The notes beneath the pieces were generated by a model. That model saw nothing but the letters and a program-made list of their open reading frames with translations. It made no database searches and had not been told where the DNA came from. Of a stretch of 64,000 nucleotides of DNA, positions 41,149 through 51,698 are shown piece after piece. The position numbers were made by a program, and so were the translations under genes. The first letter of the stretch is position 1; the number at the start of each line of letters is the position of its first letter. This DNA comes from Prochlorococcus sp. AG-436-D21 (lineage in GTDB: Bacteria > Cyanobacteriota > Cyanobacteriia > PCC-6307 > Cyanobiaceae): positions 56,745 through 120,744 of the forward strand of contig QCPF01000001.1 in the NCBI GenBank assembly GCA_003212655.1, read 5' to 3'.

Positions 41149-42360
41149 CTAATTTAACTTAAGCATTCCTAGTTTCACTTTAAGAGGTGAATTTATAAAC
41201 ATCTTAGTCATCACGAAAATTAGTTTTGGAAGTGGAAGTGTATTAGTAAGAAAACCTACCCATTCATTTGTCGATAATCTAAAGAAATTTAAGAAAAAGC
41301 TTCTTAATCTACTTTCGTCAAAACTCATCAATCTTCTTAGACCATATTGGTAAAGTTTATGTCTTTGTGTTAACTCGTAAGGCCATAGGATCTCCCAACC
41401 TTTCGTTGCTAGTTCAAGAGAACTTAGATGAGGTTCTTTTAAAAAGATTGCTAATTTTTCTGCAAGGAGTGGGGCTCTTCTTAGTAAAGATCCGATCATG
41501 TATCCTGATGCAGGATGCACCATGCTTGCAGAGCCTCCAAAACCAAGAACAAATTGTTTTTTAAATGGAAGGGGTAAATTCATTGGGAAAAGGCAATTCT
41601 CTTCATGGAAAATTTGACTTACCTCAACACCCTTACTATTAAGTCTTTTATAAAGTCTTTTTTTAAGATTTTCTTGAGATAATGCAGGATAACTAGCCAA
41701 AGAAGTTTCTTCAACAAAAAAAGTCTCGTTTCCAAGATCCATTGCATAAAGAAAGGAAGGAGATGATAACTTTTCTTCATTGTTTAAATGATTTGGACGA
41801 AAATCCATTAGAACAAATTGTTCTTTATTAACAGGTGGTGATGTAAATTTACCTACAATTCCGTAAGCAGCTTGTTGAGCGATTTCATTTTGAACTGGTC
41901 TTTTTACAAAATTACTTTTATGACCACTTGCGTCAATAACTAATCTCGCCTTTAATTTGAGACCTGAAAAACAAATGACCTCAGATAGTTTATTTTTTTC
42001 AATAATATCTTTTGCTGTTTCATTCAACCATTCAATCCCTTTACATTTTTTTAAAAGTTCATTTTGAAAGGCTTCTTGATTTATTAAACCATAATCATAG
42101 TTGTGTTTAGTCGGAGTATCCCCTTTTTTATTTTCCCCATCTCCAAAAAAACTAACTGTTTCACACCACCTATGAGATAACAAAGAATCTAATCCTAATT
42201 CTTCTAATTCAGATGCCCAGATACCATAAGTATTCTCCCATTTTTCATTTGGAGATTTTGTTGATATTCCCTTAATATTTAGATCCTGTTTGGCTAATTC
42301 TGAAGCTAAACATAATGCTGCAGGACCTGAACCTAAAATTAAAATATCAAGTATTTCCAT
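41149..42360 (-). CDS. crtL: Lycopene cyclase (CrtL type, probably beta)
   Basis: The 403-residue flavoprotein opens with LILGSGPAALCLASELA (FAD-binding Rossmann motif) and has VIDASGHKS, FVLMDFRPNH, FFVEETSLA and GFGGSASMVHPASGYMIG, which are hallmarks of plant/cyanobacterial lycopene cyclases. It forms beta-rings (possibly also epsilon-rings) for zeaxanthin and carotene. Prochlorococcus has a beta and an epsilon cyclase; motif reading cannot fully separate them. It follows gyrA by 24 bp. Confidence 0.88.
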   Translation of the reverse strand: MEILDILILGSGPAALCLASELAKQDLNIKGISTKSPNEKWENTYGIWASELEELGLDSLLSHRWCETVSFFGDGENKKGDTPTKHNYDYGLINQEAFQNELLKKCKGIEWLNETAKDIIEKNKLSEVICFSGLKLKARLVIDASGHKSNFVKRPVQNEIAQQAAYGIVGKFTSPPVNKEQFVLMDFRPNHLNNEEKLSSPSFLYAMDLGNETFFVEETSLASYPALSQENLKKRLYKRLNSKGVEVSQIFHEENCLFPMNLPLPFKKQFVLGFGGSASMVHPASGYMIGSLLRRAPLLAEKLAIFLKEPHLSSLELATKGWEILWPYELTQRHKLYQYGLRRLMSFDESRLRSFFLNFFRLSTNEWVGFLTNTLPLPKLIFVMTKMFINSPLKVKLGMLKLN

Positions 42361-42384
42361 ATTATTTAGCTAAACATAAGGCTT

Positions 42385-44982
42385 TTAATTTTGTTCAACT
42401 GAGCTAGGTTGGTCTTTCTCCTCTATTTGTTCATGAGGTACTAATACCACTTCAGATAAATGATCACCTTCATCTAATCTTTGTAATTTTACTCCTGTAG
42501 CTGCCCTAGATTGCTGAGAGATTTTATCTGCGTTTGTTCGCACTATTACTCCTTTTTCGGTCACAAGTAGTAATTCTTCTCCCTCGCCAAGGACCTTCAA
42601 ACAAACTAGCTGATCATCTTTAATTCTAAATTTTATTGCTCTCAAACCCATGCCTGCTCTTTTTTGTAATCTAAACTGAGCTACAGGTACTCTCTTCCCT
42701 AGTCCAAATGAACTGGCTATTAATACCCATGGGCCATCTGAAAAGTTTTCCTCAACATTATCATCAAGATCTTCTGTAAGATCCTCAATTTTAGCCAATT
42801 GATCAACCAAGTTAGATGTTAAAACATCCATAGATACTAGATTGTCTCCTTCTCTCAAGTTCATTGATTTAACCCCTCTTGCCGTCCTGCCAAGTGGCCT
42901 TAATTCATTAAAATCTAATCTGAAATGAATTGCCATTCCTGTTCTTGATCCAATCAAAACACTATCGCCATCTTTTGATAATCTAACCCAAGTCAAAGCG
43001 TCTCCATTCTCGAGATTTATAGCTATTAATCCATTTGATCTGATTTTTGAGAAAGCAGAAAGTGAAGTTCTTTTTATAAATCCAGCCTTCGTTAGCATCA
43101 ATAGATAACAATCGTTATCAAAAGAATCTACTGCGACAAGTGAAGTAATCTTTTCTTCTCTTGGTATTGGTAGAAGTTGAACAGATGGTGTGCCTTTGGC
43201 TGTTCTGCTACTCATGGGAACTCTATATGCTGGAAGAGCATAAGATACTCCTCTATCACTGAAAAGCAAAAGAGTATCATGATCGTTACAGCTTATAAAT
43301 AATTTCACTTCATCATCTTCTTGAGTCTTTGTCCCAGCTTTACCTCTAGACCCTCGACTTGTAGATTCGAATTCATTAACAGGCATTCTTTTTAAATAAC
43401 CTGCTTCGGTCAATAAAACTACAGATCTGTCATTAGCGATAAGATCAATATCATCTAGACCACCTCCTAAATCAAGTATTTCTGTTTTTCTTGGAGAAGA
43501 GAATCTCTCATCTATTTTATCAAGTTCTTCAAGAATAATTTCAAAAATCCTTTCATTACTATTCAATATTTTTTGATATTCACTGATTTTTCGTGTTAAT
43601 TCATCATGTTCTCCTTTAATTTTATCTGCTTCTAAAGCTGTTAATCTTCTTAATTGCATTTGCAAAATTGCTTCTGCCTGTGTGGAAGATAACTCATGAT
43701 CAGTTTGTAATTTTTCTCTAGCGGAAACTGTATCTTTTGCTGATCTTATTAGATTAATAATTTCATCCATAGCTGCTAAAGCTAATAGTAAACCTTTTAC
43801 TATGTGATCTCTTTCTTCCGCCTTTTTTAATAAGAATCCTGTTCTTCGCCTTATTGTTTCTACTCTGAAGTCTAGAAATACATCTAACATTTTCCTAAGT
43901 GAAAGTGTTGTGGGCTCTCCTTTTACTAAAGCTAGAATATTTGCACTAAAGTTATTTTGTAGAGGTGTCAACTTAAATAAATTATTTAAGACTACTTGTG
44001 GGTAGGCATCTCTTTTTAGTTCAATAACAATTCTCATTCCATCTCGATCACTTTCATCTCTAATATCAGAAATACCTTCTAATTTTTTTTCATTAACCAA
44101 GTCTGCAATTCTTTCAATCAATGCCGCTTTATTAGTTTGAAATGGAAGCTCTGTAATTATTACTGCATCTTTTTCTGCCCTCCCAGGAGATTTAATTTGC
44201 TCAATATTTGCTACACCTCTCATAGTTATTGATCCCTTTCCTGTCTTGAAAGTTTCTCTAATACCATCTCTGCCTAAAATTTGACCACCTGTGGGAAAAT
44301 CGGGACCCTTAATTATTTCAAAAAGTTCCCTATCTTCAATCGAAGGGGTTTTGATTATTGATTTAAGACCATTAATTAATTCCCCTAAGTTATGAGGTGG
44401 AATATTCGTTGCCATTCCTACTGCTATTCCAGATGATCCATTTAGAAGTAGTTGAGGGATCCTAGCAGGGAGGACTGTTGGCTCTTGCTGAGAACCGTCA
44501 AAATTATCGGCGAAATCTACAGTTTCAGATTCAATATCCTCTAATAAACTTTCATCTGTAAGAGACTGTAAGCGAGATTCTGTATATCTCATCGCTGCTG
44601 GGGGGTCGTTGTCAACAGAACCAAAGTTCCCATGGCCATCTATGAGTGGCATCCTCATAGAGAAATTCTGAGCCATCCTAACCAAAGCATCATAAACAGC
44701 GGTATCGCCATGAGGGTGGTATTTACCTAATACTTCTCCAACAACTCTTGCACATTTTCTGTAAGGTCTACCGCTTGTCAAACCAAGTTCATACATTGCA
44801 TAAAGAATTCTTCTATGAACAGGTTTTAATCCATCTCTTGCATCTGGAAGAGCACGACCAACTATAACGCTCATTGCATACTCAAGATATGAGCGAGACA
44901 TCTCATTTCTTAAGTCAGTCTGAATAATTCGATCGTTATCTTCGCTTAATCCTGAGTTATCAGAATCTAAAATATCAGACAT
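42385..44982 (-). CDS. gyrA: DNA gyrase subunit A
   Basis: An 865-residue type II topoisomerase subunit. The N-terminal breakage-reunion domain has [18 protein letters not shown] (quinolone-determining region; Thr at the position that is Ser83 in E. coli), the catalytic Tyr in AMRYTESRL and the gate helix motifs. The C-terminal half contains the beta-pinwheel repeats, for example RGSRGKAGT (GyrA box-like), [12 protein letters not shown] and [11 protein letters not shown]. It maintains negative supercoiling. The long C-terminus ends in a short acidic tail. Confidence 0.96.
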   Translation of the reverse strand: MSDILDSDNSGLSEDNDRIIQTDLRNEMSRSYLEYAMSVIVGRALPDARDGLKPVHRRILYAMYELGLTSGRPYRKCARVVGEVLGKYHPHGDTAVYDALVRMAQNFSMRMPLIDGHGNFGSVDNDPPAAMRYTESRLQSLTDESLLEDIESETVDFADNFDGSQQEPTVLPARIPQLLLNGSSGIAVGMATNIPPHNLGELINGLKSIIKTPSIEDRELFEIIKGPDFPTGGQILGRDGIRETFKTGKGSITMRGVANIEQIKSPGRAEKDAVIITELPFQTNKAALIERIADLVNEKKLEGISDIRDESDRDGMRIVIELKRDAYPQVVLNNLFKLTPLQNNFSANILALVKGEPTTLSLRKMLDVFLDFRVETIRRRTGFLLKKAEERDHIVKGLLLALAAMDEIINLIRSAKDTVSAREKLQTDHELSSTQAEAILQMQLRRLTALEADKIKGEHDELTRKISEYQKILNSNERIFEIILEELDKIDERFSSPRKTEILDLGGGLDDIDLIANDRSVVLLTEAGYLKRMPVNEFESTSRGSRGKAGTKTQEDDEVKLFISCNDHDTLLLFSDRGVSYALPAYRVPMSSRTAKGTPSVQLLPIPREEKITSLVAVDSFDNDCYLLMLTKAGFIKRTSLSAFSKIRSNGLIAINLENGDALTWVRLSKDGDSVLIGSRTGMAIHFRLDFNELRPLGRTARGVKSMNLREGDNLVSMDVLTSNLVDQLAKIEDLTEDLDDNVEENFSDGPWVLIASSFGLGKRVPVAQFRLQKRAGMGLRAIKFRIKDDQLVCLKVLGEGEELLLVTEKGVIVRTNADKISQQSRAATGVKLQRLDEGDHLSEVVLVPHEQIEEKDQPSSVEQN

Positions 44983-45161
44983 ACAAAAATCCTTTATTTA
45001 ATAATAATCGTTGATTGTCATAATGAATAAAAAAAAAGATTTATTTAATTCCCAAATACTCACATTCACACACAAATCCAAATAAAACCTGTTGTTTTTG
45101 AATAAACCTTGGCTTATTACCCCTTTAGTTGTTAATTTATTCAGAATGAAAGAAAAATCCC

Positions 45162-46325
45162 GTGAATATTGAACTTGGTTTAAATAAAAAAGTCAGAAGG
45201 GCTTATGGCATTGATGAAATAGCTTTAGTTCCTGGTAATAGGACACTTGATTACGATTTGACTGATCCTTCTTGGTCAATAGGTGATTTCAAAAGAGAAG
45301 TTCCGATCGTAGCTAGTGCCATGGACAGTGTTGTCGATGTTAATACGGCTGTAGAACTCACAAAATTAGGTTCCCTAGGGGTTATAAATATGGAGGGCAT
45401 ACAAACACGATATGAAAACCCTGATGAAATATTAAACCAAATAGCATCAGTCGGGAAGAATGATTTTGTTCCATTAATGCAGAAAATATACAGTGAACCG
45501 GTTAAGGAGGGATTGATTGTACAAAGAATAAATGAGGTGAAAGAAAGAGGAGGTATAGCAGCTTTTAGTGGAACTCCTCAAGCTGCCATTAAGTTTAAAG
45601 AAACACTTAATAATTCCAAAATAGATTTATTTTTTCTTCAAGGAACAGTTGTTTCCACTGAACATCTTGGTATGGAGGGTAAGGAAACCTTAAATATTAA
45701 AGATCTCTGTCAATCTATGAATGTCCCAGTTGTAGCGGGTAATTGTGTTACTTACGATGTTGCAAAACTTCTCATGGATGCTGGAGTTGCAGGATTGATG
45801 GTTGGAATAGGACCTGGAGCGGCATGTACATCAAGAGGAGTATTGGGAATTGGAATCCCTCAAGCAACTGCAATTGCTGATTGTAGTGCGGCAAGAAATG
45901 ACTACTTTAAAGAAAGCGGTCGTTATATTCCTATTATTGGTGATGGAGGAATTGTTACTGGTGGAGATATCTGTAAATGTTTGGCATGTGGAGCAGATGC
46001 TGTAATGATTGGATCTCCAATAGCTAAATCCTCAAACGCTCCAGGTAAAGGATTTCACTGGGGTATGGCTACTCCAAGTCCAGTATTGCCAAGGGGCACA
46101 AGAATTGAAGTTGGTTCTACAGGATCCTTAGAAAGAATAATTAAAGGTCCTGCCTTACTTGATGATGGGACACATAATTTATTAGGAGCCATAAGAACCT
46201 CAATGAGTACTCTTGGGGCAAAAAATATTAAAGAAATGCAAGAAGTTGAAATAGTTATCGCACCATCGCTTCTTACAGAAGGTAAGGTTTATCAAAAAGC
46301 TCAGCAGCTTGGGATGGGTAAGTAG
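45162..46325 (+). CDS. guaB: IMP dehydrogenase-like protein, GuaB3 family
   Basis: A 387-residue TIM-barrel protein, shorter than canonical IMP dehydrogenase (about 480-500) because the CBS pair is absent. The catalytic-loop region is GIGPGAACTSRGVLGIGIPQ with Cys in AACTS, and PIIGDGGIVTGGDICKCLACGADAVMIG binds the phosphate. This matches the GuaB3 family of cyanobacteria and actinobacteria; IMP oxidation to XMP is the likely but not fully certain reaction. The start is a GTG at 45162. Yfr1 lies immediately downstream. Confidence 0.9.
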   Translation: MNIELGLNKKVRRAYGIDEIALVPGNRTLDYDLTDPSWSIGDFKREVPIVASAMDSVVDVNTAVELTKLGSLGVINMEGIQTRYENPDEILNQIASVGKNDFVPLMQKIYSEPVKEGLIVQRINEVKERGGIAAFSGTPQAAIKFKETLNNSKIDLFFLQGTVVSTEHLGMEGKETLNIKDLCQSMNVPVVAGNCVTYDVAKLLMDAGVAGLMVGIGPGAACTSRGVLGIGIPQATAIADCSAARNDYFKESGRYIPIIGDGGIVTGGDICKCLACGADAVMIGSPIAKSSNAPGKGFHWGMATPSPVLPRGTRIEVGSTGSLERIIKGPALLDDGTHNLLGAIRTSMSTLGAKNIKEMQEVEIVIAPSLLTEGKVYQKAQQLGMGK

Positions 46326-46395
46326 TTCACTTAGAGCAAAATTATAAATCCTTAGTGAATTAAGTATTAATTTGAAAAATTTTCTAATTAGGAGT

Positions 46396-46401
46396 TATTA
46401 T
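46396..46401 (+). promoter_or_regulatory. Candidate -10 element of Yfr1
   Basis: TATTAT lies 8 nt before the inferred Yfr1 5' end, the right distance for a -10 box. No clear -35 is seen. Confidence 0.45.
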
Positions 46402-46409
46402 GAAATGAT

Positions 46410-46464
46410 GGGGGAAACCCCATACTCCTCACACACTAAATCGCCCGATTAATCGGGCTTTTTT
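46410..46464 (+). ncRNA. yfr1: Cyanobacterial small regulatory RNA Yfr1
   Basis: All hallmarks are visible: a short 5' hairpin (GGGG at 46411-46414, AAA loop, CCCC at 46418-46421), the ultra-conserved single-stranded element ACTCCTCACAC (46424-46434) and a 3' terminator hairpin with T-tract. The location between guaB and trxA is the conserved locus in marine cyanobacteria. Yfr1 represses outer-membrane porin mRNAs by pairing through the central element. The 5' end is inferred from the hairpin. Confidence 0.96.
46443..46464 (+). terminator. Intrinsic terminator of Yfr1
   Basis: GCCCGATTAATCGGGC (46443-46458), a perfect 16-nt palindrome, is followed by six T residues. It is the clearest rho-independent terminator in the window. 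Confidence 0.92.
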
Positions 46465-46555
46465 AGATATTTTGTTACTTATATTGTTTAATCTGTAATG
46501 AAATCATCACTTAAAAGAATAGCCTGCTAAATTTTCAAAAAGGGATACTTAAATT

Positions 46556-46879
46556 ATGTCATCAGCTCCAGCCGTAACTGATTCTTCATTTGACAAGGAT
46601 GTACTGCAAAGTGATCTACCAGTATTGGTTGATTTTTGGGCACCATGGTGCGGTCCATGTAGGATGGTTGCACCGGTTGTAGAAGAAATCTCAAAAGACT
46701 TCGAAGGGAAAATTAAAGTTTTTAAATTAAACACAGATGAAAATCCAAATGTAGCCAGTCAATACGGAATAAGAAGTATTCCTACATTAATGATCTTTAA
46801 AGGAGGTCAAAAGGTTGATACCGTTGTTGGTGCTGTGCCAAAAGCAACTCTTTCGAGCACTTTAACTAAGCATTTATAA
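46556..46879 (+). CDS. trxA: Thioredoxin, m-type
   Basis: The 107-residue protein has the active site [13 protein letters not shown], the cis-Pro loop [11 protein letters not shown] and the typical VDFWAPW strand. It is the main cytosolic disulfide reductase, fed by ferredoxin- or NADPH-thioredoxin reductase, and controls targets including OpcA/Zwf. It starts 92 bp after the Yfr1 terminator, so it has its own promoter. hisH follows 11 bp downstream. Confidence 0.97.
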   Translation: MSSAPAVTDSSFDKDVLQSDLPVLVDFWAPWCGPCRMVAPVVEEISKDFEGKIKVFKLNTDENPNVASQYGIRSIPTLMIFKGGQKVDTVVGAVPKATLSSTLTKHL

Positions 46880-46890
46880 ATTTAAAAGCT

Positions 46891-47508
46891 TTGCATAAAA
46901 TTGGACTAATAGACTATGGAATGGGTAATATTCATTCTGTAACAAAATCTCTAGAAAGTCTTGGAGAAGAAATTATATTAATTAAAAATTTTAATGATTC
47001 TAAACTTTGTAAGGCAATAATTCTTCCTGGTGTTGGAGCATTTGATCCAGCGATGAATAATCTCATAAATACTGATTTGGTTACTGATCTGAAAAATTGG
47101 ATTAAAAGTGGGAAATCCTTTTTTGGTATATGTTTAGGTCTCCAACTCCTTTTTGAATCTAGTGATGAAGGGCAAGTTAAAGGGTTGGGAATTTTAAAAG
47201 GAAAAATACAAAAAATACCAAATATTGTTAACCAAAGAATCCCACATATGGGTTGGTGCCAACTTTTACCTACCAAAAGAAATACCTTATTTGGGATTGA
47301 AGAATTAAATAATTGGGTTTATTTTGTACATTCCTATCATGCAATCCCAGATGACTTAAGTATTATCGCAGCTCAGGTTGATTATGGCTCTAAAAAATTA
47401 ACTGCAATGATTGAGAATGATAATTTATTGGCCTGTCAATTTCATCCGGAAAAATCTGGAAAAACCGGTGAAAAACTTTTGAGAAGATGGCTGAGTAATA
47501 TTCAATAA
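46891..47508 (+). CDS. hisH: Imidazole glycerol phosphate synthase, glutamine amidotransferase subunit HisH
   Basis: A 205-residue class I amidotransferase with IDYGMGNIHSVTKSL, the nucleophile Cys in FGICLGLQLLFESS and the His/Glu pair in CQFHPEKSG. It supplies ammonia to HisF in histidine synthesis; hisF is not in this window. The start is a TTG (MHKIGLIDYG), the only candidate that keeps the N-terminal strand. Confidence 0.94.
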   Translation: MHKIGLIDYGMGNIHSVTKSLESLGEEIILIKNFNDSKLCKAIILPGVGAFDPAMNNLINTDLVTDLKNWIKSGKSFFGICLGLQLLFESSDEGQVKGLGILKGKIQKIPNIVNQRIPHMGWCQLLPTKRNTLFGIEELNNWVYFVHSYHAIPDDLSIIAAQVDYGSKKLTAMIENDNLLACQFHPEKSGKTGEKLLRRWLSNIQ

Positions 47509-47521
47509 CAGATTTTTAGGG

Positions 47522-48121
47522 ATGAAAACTAACTTAAGATTAATAGGCGGTAAAAAACTTCAAAGTCCAAATAATTCTTATACCAGACCTACAACTTTGA
47601 GAGTGAGAGAGGCCATGTTTAATATATTGAACAAAAGAGTTGAAAATAGTAACTGGTTAGATTTATTTAGTGGAACAGGTGCTATATCTTGTGAAGCCTA
47701 TAATCACGGGGCAAGAAAAATAATTGCAATTGAAAAAAACAAAATAAACGCAAAAATTTGCTTAGAAAATTTCCTCTCGTTGGAGAATATAGAGAATAGG
47801 AGAAATGATATCGAAGTTATTTGTAAAGACGTTTTGAAATGGACAAAACCTGATTATGAGAGAAACTTATCATCTAGAAATATGGATTTAAACAAATTAA
47901 AATTTGATTTTGTTTATCTAGATCCTCCATACGATGTGGATTTCCATGAATTAGTTTTAAATCAATTATTTAAATCTAATCTATTAAAGAAAGATTCAAC
48001 AGTAATTTGTGAACATTCTCCAGATCTATTTATTAAAAAAAGTACTTTGTGGGAAACTATAGATGTAAGAAATTATGGGCAGTCAAGATTAACATTTTTA
48101 ATCAATGTCCAGCATCCCTGA
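47522..48121 (+). CDS. rsmD: 16S rRNA (guanine(966)-N(2))-methyltransferase RsmD
   Basis: The 199-residue protein has the N-terminal [12 protein letters not shown] and [15 protein letters not shown], the SAM site [15 protein letters not shown] and the catalytic YLDPPYD. It methylates G966 of 16S rRNA in the 30S subunit. It starts 13 bp after hisH and its last 24 bp overlap the antisense petG gene. Confidence 0.94.
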   Translation: MKTNLRLIGGKKLQSPNNSYTRPTTLRVREAMFNILNKRVENSNWLDLFSGTGAISCEAYNHGARKIIAIEKNKINAKICLENFLSLENIENRRNDIEVICKDVLKWTKPDYERNLSSRNMDLNKLKFDFVYLDPPYDVDFHELVLNQLFKSNLLKKDSTVICEHSPDLFIKKSTLWETIDVRNYGQSRLTFLINVQHP

Positions 48122-48217
48122 ACCTCTTCTGTATTGATTCCATGCACTAACGAATAATCCAAGAAGAGTTATTGGAACTAAACCTAAAACAATTCCACAT
48201 AGAAGAGGCTCGATCAT
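48098..48217 (-). CDS. petG: Cytochrome b6-f complex subunit PetG
   Basis: A 39-codon gene that is easy to miss. Translation gives [18 protein letters not shown], then a hydrophobic run [14 protein letters not shown] and the tail SGMLDID: one membrane helix with the canonical MIEPLLxGIVLGL start and QYRRG of PetG. It is a small core subunit needed for assembly and stability of the b6-f complex in the thylakoid. The 3' end overlaps rsmD by 24 bp; its start faces the cytM start 55 bp away, so the two must share a divergent promoter region. Confidence 0.96.
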   Translation of the reverse strand: MIEPLLCGIVLGLVPITLLGLFVSAWNQYRRGSGMLDID

Positions 48218-48272
48218 TTGTTTGCCTTTTTTGAATTTCTTATTCACAATTGTTACATAGAGACTATTTTTT

Positions 48273-48659
48273 GTGTCAACATCTTCATCAACTGCAGCAG
48301 AAAGGGACTTTAAAAGAGAATTCTTAAAAATTTTTTTTGTTTTATTTGGAGTTTTATTAATTTGTTTAGCAATATTTTTCGTAAATCATCATGAAAATAA
48401 CAAATATATTATTGAAACTCTTGAGCTTAATGGCTCTGCTGAGGAGGGAGATGCTCTTTTTAAGATAAATTGTGTTGGATGTCATGGAATTACAGCAAGA
48501 GGATTAGTGGGCCCAGACTTGCACTCAATAACTCAACGTTTGAATGATAAAGAGATAATTAAACAAGTTACTGGAGGCCTGACTCCTCCTATGCCAAGTT
48601 TTGAAATTGATCCTGTAAATATGTCAAATTTATTAAAATATCTTCATAGCCTTGAATGA
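48273..48659 (+). CDS. cytM: Membrane-anchored cytochrome c (CytM type)
   Basis: The 128-residue protein starts at a GTG, has an N-terminal membrane helix (about 18-38, [20 protein letters not shown]) that is probably uncleaved, one haem-binding motif CVGCH, and the axial Met in [11 protein letters not shown]. This layout is cytochrome cM, proposed to repress heterotrophic growth or link thylakoid and cytoplasmic-membrane electron flow. It diverges from petG and overlaps the next gene by 4 bp (ATGA). Confidence 0.92.
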   Translation: MSTSSSTAAERDFKREFLKIFFVLFGVLLICLAIFFVNHHENNKYIIETLELNGSAEEGDALFKINCVGCHGITARGLVGPDLHSITQRLNDKEIIKQVTGGLTPPMPSFEIDPVNMSNLLKYLHSLE

Positions 48660-49408
48660 TTTTGGGGAAAAATTTTTCTAATTTAAAGGTAATTTTAGTT
48701 GAACCAAATGGCCCTTTAAATGTAGGTAGTGTTGCTAGATTATGCAGTAATTTTGAAGTTGATGAATTAAGAATTGTTTCTCCTAAATGCGACATATTTT
48801 CTTTAGAAGCAAAAAAAATGGCTCTTAAAGGTAAAAAATTTCTTAAACATTGTAAGGTTTTTGATGATCTTCAAAAAGCAATTTTTGATTGTGATTTGGT
48901 TCTAGCCTCTTCTGGAAGGATTGATGTAAATAAAGATTCATTTTTTGTATCTTCTGAGGATATTTTTGATTGGGCTTTATCCTTCAAGAAGATAAACACT
49001 TTAGCAATTATATTTGGAAGAGAAGATAGAGGTTTAACTAACAGTGAGTTGCTTCTAGCTAATAAAACTTTTAATATTCCAACTTCTCAAGAAAATCCAT
49101 CATTAAATCTTTCTCACGCTGTTTCAATAGTTCTGTATGAATTAAGTAAGTCTTCTAAAAAGAATTTACATAATGAATTAAAAGTTTTTAACTTAGCATC
49201 ATCGAATGAAGTACATGATACATTTGTGGAATTAGAGGAAATGCTTTTGCGAGTTGGATATCTCTTAGAACATACCTCCAAGGCAAAAATCAGTAAATTT
49301 AAGAATTTTATTTTGAGGGCAAATACATCAATGCATGAAATAAATGTTTTAAGAGGAATTGTCCATCAAATAAACTGGTTTTTGAACAATTCAAAAAAAA
49401 ATAAGTAA
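48656..49408 (+). CDS. SpoU/TrmJ-like tRNA or rRNA 2'-O-methyltransferase
   Basis: A 250-residue SPOUT enzyme. VILVEPNGPLNVGSVARLCSNF (motif 1), LAIIFGREDRGLTNSELL (motif 2, SAM knot) and NPSLNLSHAVSIVLYEL (motif 3) are the TrmH-group-1 pattern, closest to TrmJ, which methylates position 32 of tRNA. The C-terminal helix-rich extension (EEMLLRVGYL) fits TrmJ. It overlaps cytM by 4 bp. Substrate is inferred from family. Confidence 0.87.
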   Translation: MILGKNFSNLKVILVEPNGPLNVGSVARLCSNFEVDELRIVSPKCDIFSLEAKKMALKGKKFLKHCKVFDDLQKAIFDCDLVLASSGRIDVNKDSFFVSSEDIFDWALSFKKINTLAIIFGREDRGLTNSELLLANKTFNIPTSQENPSLNLSHAVSIVLYELSKSSKKNLHNELKVFNLASSNEVHDTFVELEEMLLRVGYLLEHTSKAKISKFKNFILRANTSMHEINVLRGIVHQINWFLNNSKKNK

Positions 49409-49525
49409 GTATAAATTTTATTAGTTATTATTCACTTCTTGTTTTAATTTGATAGGGATATTTACTAAAAACATTTTCTGAAGTAGCATCTATTGATTAT
49501 TTGAATATTTAAGAAAACTAAAACT

Positions 49526-50614
49526 GTGCCTACAACAAAGAAAAGAAGAGTTTTTCCTTTTACAGCAGTAATTGGTCAAGAAGAAATGAAATTGGCTCTC
49601 TTGTTAAATGTTATTGATCCAAGAATTGGAGGAGTGATGATAATGGGTGATAGAGGGACTGGGAAGTCCACTACAATCAGAGCCTTAGCTGATTTGTTGC
49701 CTGCAATCGATGTTGTTAAAGACGATCCATATAATAGTTCATTAGTTGATCCTGATTTGCAAAGTAAAGAAGTTTTGGAGAAAATTACTCAAGGAGAGAA
49801 TCTAGAGAGTATTCAAAAACAAGTACCTATGGTTGACTTGCCTTTAGGGGCTACTGAAGACAGGCTTTGTGGAACCATCGACATAGAGAAGGCTTTGAGC
49901 GAAGGTGTCAAGGCATTCGAACCAGGTCTATTAGCAAAAGCTAATAGGGGTTTACTATACGTTGATGAAGTGAATTTACTTGATGATCATTTAGTTGATG
50001 TACTTTTAGATTCGGCCGCTTCCGGATGGAATACAGTTGAAAGGGAGGGGGTATCAGTTCGACATCCTGCAAGGTTTGTCCTTATTGGTTCAGGAAATCC
50101 AGAAGAAGGTGAATTAAGGCCTCAACTATTGGATAGGTTTGGAATGAGTGTTGAAGTTAAGACAGTTAGAGATGCTGAATTAAGAGTTCAAGTAGTTGAT
50201 CAAAGAACTTCTTTTGATGATAATCCTGATGAGTTTTCATTGAGTGTTGAGAAACAACAGGATGAACTTCAACAAAAAGTTATTAAAGCACAAGAAATAT
50301 TAAATTCTGTTCAAATGGACGATGACTTAAGATTGAATATTTCTGCAATCTGCGGAGAACTAGATGTGGATGGTTTACGTGGAGATATTGTTACGAATCG
50401 ATCAGCAAGGGCAATTGCAGCATTTGAGGGCAGAACTGAAGTGCAAGAAGATGATATAGCAAGGGTTATTTCTTGTTCTTTAAGACATAGACTTAGAAAA
50501 GATCCCTTAGAACAAGTTGATTCAGGTGAAAGAGTTATTCAAGCTTTTTGCAAAGTATTTGATTTAGATGAAAAAGAAAATCTTTCAAAATTTCAATTGT
50601 CTGCTGAAGCTTAA
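49526..50614 (+). CDS. chlI: Magnesium chelatase ATPase subunit I
   Basis: The 362-residue AAA+ protein has [14 protein letters not shown], Walker [12 protein letters not shown], Walker [14 protein letters not shown], sensor-1 [22 protein letters not shown] and the conserved Cys in [17 protein letters not shown]. With ChlD and ChlH it inserts Mg2+ into protoporphyrin IX, the committed step to chlorophyll. It starts at a GTG and has 117 bp of 5' spacer; ruvC starts 5 bp after its stop. Confidence 0.97.
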   Translation: MPTTKKRRVFPFTAVIGQEEMKLALLLNVIDPRIGGVMIMGDRGTGKSTTIRALADLLPAIDVVKDDPYNSSLVDPDLQSKEVLEKITQGENLESIQKQVPMVDLPLGATEDRLCGTIDIEKALSEGVKAFEPGLLAKANRGLLYVDEVNLLDDHLVDVLLDSAASGWNTVEREGVSVRHPARFVLIGSGNPEEGELRPQLLDRFGMSVEVKTVRDAELRVQVVDQRTSFDDNPDEFSLSVEKQQDELQQKVIKAQEILNSVQMDDDLRLNISAICGELDVDGLRGDIVTNRSARAIAAFEGRTEVQEDDIARVISCSLRHRLRKDPLEQVDSGERVIQAFCKVFDLDEKENLSKFQLSAEA

Positions 50615-50619
50615 TAACA

Positions 50620-51093
50620 GTGAGAATAATTGGGATTGACCCCGGATTAGCTAGAGTTGGTTATGGAATTATTGAAATAGAAAATGAAAGAAAGATATTA
50701 TTAGATTGCGGAGTTATTGAGACAGGTAAAGATAAAAAAGAAGAAGATAGACTTTATGAGATATTCCAAGATCTTAATGAATTAATAAATCATTGGAACC
50801 CAACTGCAGCGGCAGTAGAAAAATTTTTCTTTTACAGATCAAGCACTACCATTAGTGTGGTGCAGGCCAGAGGCGTGATTATGATGGTATTGGCCTCTAA
50901 AAAAATTCATGTTAGTGAGTATTCACCTGCTCAGATAAAATTAACAATTGCTGGGTCTGGAAAGGCATCTAAGAAAGATATTCTTGATGCTGTTATGTAT
51001 AACTTAGATCTTAACAAACCTCCAAAACCTGATGATTCAGCAGATGCATTGGCAATAGCTCTCACAAAACTTAATGAGGAAGGCTTTAACTGA
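50620..51093 (+). CDS. ruvC: Crossover junction endodeoxyribonuclease RuvC
   Basis: The 157-residue resolvase starts at a GTG ([16 protein letters not shown], catalytic Asp7) and has the other acidic residues in [15 protein letters not shown] and [13 protein letters not shown], plus [10 protein letters not shown]. It cleaves Holliday junctions together with RuvAB. It follows chlI by 5 bp and is likely on the same transcript. Confidence 0.96.
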   Translation: MRIIGIDPGLARVGYGIIEIENERKILLDCGVIETGKDKKEEDRLYEIFQDLNELINHWNPTAAAVEKFFFYRSSTTISVVQARGVIMMVLASKKIHVSEYSPAQIKLTIAGSGKASKKDILDAVMYNLDLNKPPKPDDSADALAIALTKLNEEGFN

Positions 51094-51102
51094 AAATTTA
51101 AA

Positions 51103-51660
51103 ATGACGATCTTTGAAAATAAGAAATTGGAGAGGGATACGTTTAGAAAACTAAGAGATGGGATATCTCTTGATCAAAGAGAAAATGTAGAAAAGAATGT
51201 AAGACTATATATTGATTCATTTGTTAAGGGATATAAAGCTATTGGTTATATAGCTATATATTGGCCTCTAAAAAATGAAGTTGATATAAGAAGTCTCAAG
51301 AAAAAATTCAATTTAGCTTTACCTAGATGTAAAGATAAAAAAGAGTTGTTATTTTATCCATGGGACGAAAAACCTCTTACCAAAGATTTTGAGGGAATAC
51401 TAAGTCCAAATAACTCTTCTCCATTAAGTCATTTGCAGATAAGCATGATATTTGTACCATGTCTTTCGGTTGATAAAAATTTAACAAGATTAGGTTATGG
51501 AGGCGGTTATTTTGATAAATTAAGGAGAGATAATGATTGGGGAAATGTTCCATGTATTGGAGTATTAACTTCTAATTGCGTAAGTACGATTCCATTAACC
51601 AGAGCTGAGTGGGATATTCCTTTATCGGGCTTTATCACAGAAAAAGAAATATTTGTATAA
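51103..51660 (+). CDS. 5-formyltetrahydrofolate cyclo-ligase
   Basis: A 185-residue enzyme with RKLRDGISLDQRENVEKNV at the N-terminus, YWPLKNEVDIRSL and the ATP-binding loop TRLGYGGGYFDKL. It recycles 5-formyl-THF to methenyl-THF. It begins 9 bp after ruvC and is probably co-transcribed. Confidence 0.92.
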   Translation: MTIFENKKLERDTFRKLRDGISLDQRENVEKNVRLYIDSFVKGYKAIGYIAIYWPLKNEVDIRSLKKKFNLALPRCKDKKELLFYPWDEKPLTKDFEGILSPNNSSPLSHLQISMIFVPCLSVDKNLTRLGYGGGYFDKLRRDNDWGNVPCIGVLTSNCVSTIPLTRAEWDIPLSGFITEKEIFV

Positions 51661-51698
51661 TAGAAAATTCATAAAGTGATTAATTTATAGTTTTAAAA

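Noticed and set aside
44731..44790. Thr instead of Ser in the quinolone-determining region of GyrA as a resistance mutation
   Set aside because: Thr at this site is a natural variant in several bacterial lineages; nothing suggests recent selection.
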